Positions 61,401 to 64,000 of a stretch of DNA of 64,000 bases are shown here, piece after piece. This DNA comes from Apostichopus japonicus. Lineage: Eukaryota; Echinodermata; Holothuroidea; Aspidochirotida; Stichopodidae. A program made the position numbers and the translations under genes. The notes under the pieces are model-generated. The model saw only the letters and a program-made list of their open reading frames with translations, was not told where the DNA came from and searched no databases. The DNA lies in the NCBI RefSeq assembly GCF_037975245.1, contig NC_092566.1:18697001-18761000 (forward strand), written 5' to 3'. Numbering within the stretch: the first letter of the stretch is position 1; every line of letters starts with the position of its first letter.

Positions 61401-64000
61401 GCTATCAGATGATGTGGATAAGGTAAAGCTGACATAATGTATCATTAATAGGATAACAAACTAGCAGATGATGTAATGAGGCAATGACCATATTATGTCA
61501 TTGAGGGGATACCAATTAGCTTCAGATGATGTGGATAAGTTAAAGCTGACATTATGTATCATTAAAAGGATAACAAACTAGCAGATGATGTAATGAGGCA
61601 ATGACCATATTATGTCATTGAGGGGATACCAATTAGCTATCAGATGATGTGGATAAGGTAAAGCTGACATAGTGTATCATTAAAAGGATAACAAACTAGC
61701 AGATGATGTAAATGAGGCAATGACCATATTATGTCATTGAGGGGATGCCAGTTAGCTGTCAGATGATGTGGATAAGGTAAAGCTGACCTAATGTATCATT
61801 AAAAGGATAACAAACTAGCAGATGATGTAAATGAGGCAATGACTATATTATGTCATTGAGGGGATACCAATTAGCTATCAGATGATGTGGATAAGGTAAA
61901 GCTGACATAATGTATCATTAAAAGGATAACAAACTAGCAGATGATGTAAATGAGGCAATGACTATATTATGTCATTGAGGGGATACCAATTAGCTATCAG
62001 ATGATGTGGATAAGGTAAAGCTGACATAGTGTATCATTAAAAGGATAACAAACTAGCAGATGATGTAAATGAGGCAATGACTATCTTATGTCAATGAGGG
62101 GATACCAATTAGCTATCAGATGATGTGGATAAGGTAAAGCTGACATAATGTATCATTAAAAGGATAACAAACTAGCAGATGATGTAAATGAGGCAATGAC
62201 TATATTATGTCATTGAGGGGATACCAATTAGCTATCAGATGATGTGGATAAGGTAAAGCTGACCTAATGTATCATTAAAAGGATAACAAACTAGCAGATG
62301 ATGTAAATGAGGCAATGACTATATTATGTCATTGAGGGGATACCAATTAGCTATCAGATGATGTGGATAAGGTAAAGCTGACCTAATGTATCATTAAAAG
62401 GATAACAAACTAGCAGATGATGTAAATGAGGCAATGACTATATTATGTCATTGAGGGGATACCAATTAGCTATCAGATGATGTGGATAAGGTAAAGCTGA
62501 CATAATGTATCATTAAAAGGATAACAAACTAGCAGGTGATGTAAATGAGGCAATGACTATATTATGTCATTGAGGGGATACCAATTAGCTATCAGATGAT
62601 GTGGATAAGGTAAAGCTGACCTAATGTATCATTAAAAGGATAACAAACTAGCAGATGATGTAAATGAGGCAATGACAATATTATGTCATTGAGGGGATAC
62701 CAATTAGCTATCAGATGATGTGGATAAGGTAAAGCTGACATAATGTATCATTAAAAGGATAACAAACTAGCAGGTGATGTAAATGAGGCAATGACAATAT
62801 TATGTCATTGAGGGGATACCAATTAGCTATCAGATGATGTGGATAAGGTAAAGCTGACCTAATGTATCATTAAAAGGATAACAAACTAGCAGATGATGTA
62901 ATGAGGCAATGACTATATTACGTCGTTAGAGGGGATACCAATTAGCTATCAGATGATGTGGATAAGGTAAAGCTGACCTAATGTATCATTAAAAGGATAA
63001 CAAACTAGCAGATGATGTGAGGCAATGACAATATTATGTCATTGAGGGGATACCAATTAGCTATCAGATGATGTGGATAAGGTAAAGCTGACATAATGTA
63101 TCATTAAAAGGATAACAAACTAGCAGATGATGTAAATGAGGCAATGACAATATTATGTCATTGAGGGGATACCAATTAGCTATCAGATGATGTGGATAAG
63201 GTAAAGCTGACATAATGTATCATTAAAAGGATAACAAACTAGCAGATGATGTAAATGAGGCAATGACTATATTATGTCATTGAGGGGATACCAATTAGCC
63301 ATCAGATGATGTGGATGCGGTAAAGCTGACATAATGTATCATTAAAAGGATAACAAACTAGCAGATGACGTAAATGAGGCAATGACCATATTAGGTCATT
63401 GAGGGGATACCAATTAGCTATCAGATGATGTGGATGCGGTAAAGCTGACATAATGTATCATTAAAAGGATAACAAACTAGCAGATGATGTAAATGAGTCA
63501 ATGACCATATTATGTCATTGAGGGGATACCAATTAGCTATCAGATGATGTGGATGAGGTAAAGCTGACATAATGTATCATTAAAAGGATAACAAACTAGC
63601 AGACGATGTAAATGAGGCAATGACCATATTATGTCATTGAGGGGATACCAATTAGCTATCAGATGATGTGGATAAGGTAAAGCTGACCTAATGTATCATT
63701 AAAAGGATAACAAACTAGCAGATGATGTAAATGAGGCAATGACAATATTATGTCATTGAGGGGATACCAATTAGCTATCAGATGATGTGGATGAGGTAAA
63801 GCTGACATAATGTTTTATTAAAAGGATAACAAACTAGCAGATGATGTAAATGAGGCAATGACCATATTATGTCATTGAGGGGATACCAATTAGCTATGAG
63901 ATGATGTGGATGAGGTAAAGCTGACATAATGTATCATTAAAAGGATAACAAACTAGCAGATGACGTAAATGAGGCAATGACTATATTACGTCATTGAGGG
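58485..64000 (+). repeat. Satellite in intron 5, 119-bp dimeric unit, about 46 copies, runs off the window
   Basis: Each unit has two related halves. Half A begins GATAACAAACTAGCAGATGA and ends with GAG|GCAATG at the ancestral donor position. Half B begins GATACCAATTAGCTATCAGA and has AAG|GTAAAG there, followed by CTGACATAATGTATCATT. Half A still reads NKLADDVNE in the exon 5 frame, against NKLADLVDE in the exon. Main variants: GTAATGAG versus GTAAATGAG, GATAAG versus GATGAG or GATGCG, and two units with GTTAAAG (near 60354 and 61537), where the donor GT is lost. The array is very homogeneous. Confidence 0.96.

Overview
This is a stretch of animal nuclear DNA, not bacterial: it is AT-rich, almost free of long ORFs, and carries a spliced gene with very large introns among tandem repeats and transposon remnants. 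The only host gene I can support is the 5' part of a cGMP-dependent protein kinase I gene (PRKG1 / foraging family, beta-type N-terminus) on the + strand. Five coding exons are at 18104-18390, 44362-44528, 53797-53910, 57275-57380 and 58335-58398. All have GT/AG borders and consistent phases, giving 246 residues: leucine zipper, autoinhibitory segment, complete cyclic-nucleotide domain A and the start of domain B. The rest of domain B and the kinase domain lie beyond the right edge. The exon sequence and the hAT and LINE content suggest a marine invertebrate, perhaps a deuterostome such as an echinoderm; this taxon is an inference and not secure.

Layout. 1-18 kb: upstream intergenic DNA, or possibly an earlier intron, with minisatellites of about 110 bp (1-1010), 42 bp (3946-5615), 50 bp (8986-11535) and 17 bp (12170-13020), a (TA)n tract and a hAT MITE. 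18.1-18.4 kb: exon 1. 18.4-44.4 kb: intron 1 (25,971 bp) with arrays of 18, 25, 29, 36, 12, 54 and about 20 bp, two more hAT elements with perfect 8-bp target duplications, at least three non-LTR retrotransposon fragments, and an unusual 2.7-kb segment with inverted clusters of one 15-bp motif. 44.5-53.8 kb: intron 2, with a 34-bp array that has a 948-bp higher-order duplication and an 18-bp array. 53.9-57.3 kb: intron 3. 57.4-58.3 kb: intron 4. 58.4-64 kb: start of intron 5, filled by a 119-bp satellite.

Roughly 40% of the window (about 25 kb by adding block lengths) is tandem repeat. Most long ORFs are artefacts of repeat periods divisible by three.

Three observations stand out. First, the intron 5 satellite looks as if it was seeded by the 3' end of exon 5 and its splice donor, so the intron now carries about 45 donor-like sites downstream of the real one. 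Second, three dispersed repeats contain hammerhead self-cleaving ribozyme motifs. One (54177-54216) has a complete catalytic core and sits in a short tRNA-like element with inverted ends. A second copy of that element preserves helix I through compensatory changes. Third, the segment at 29460-32168 looks like an unrecognised DNA transposon with subterminal binding-site motifs.
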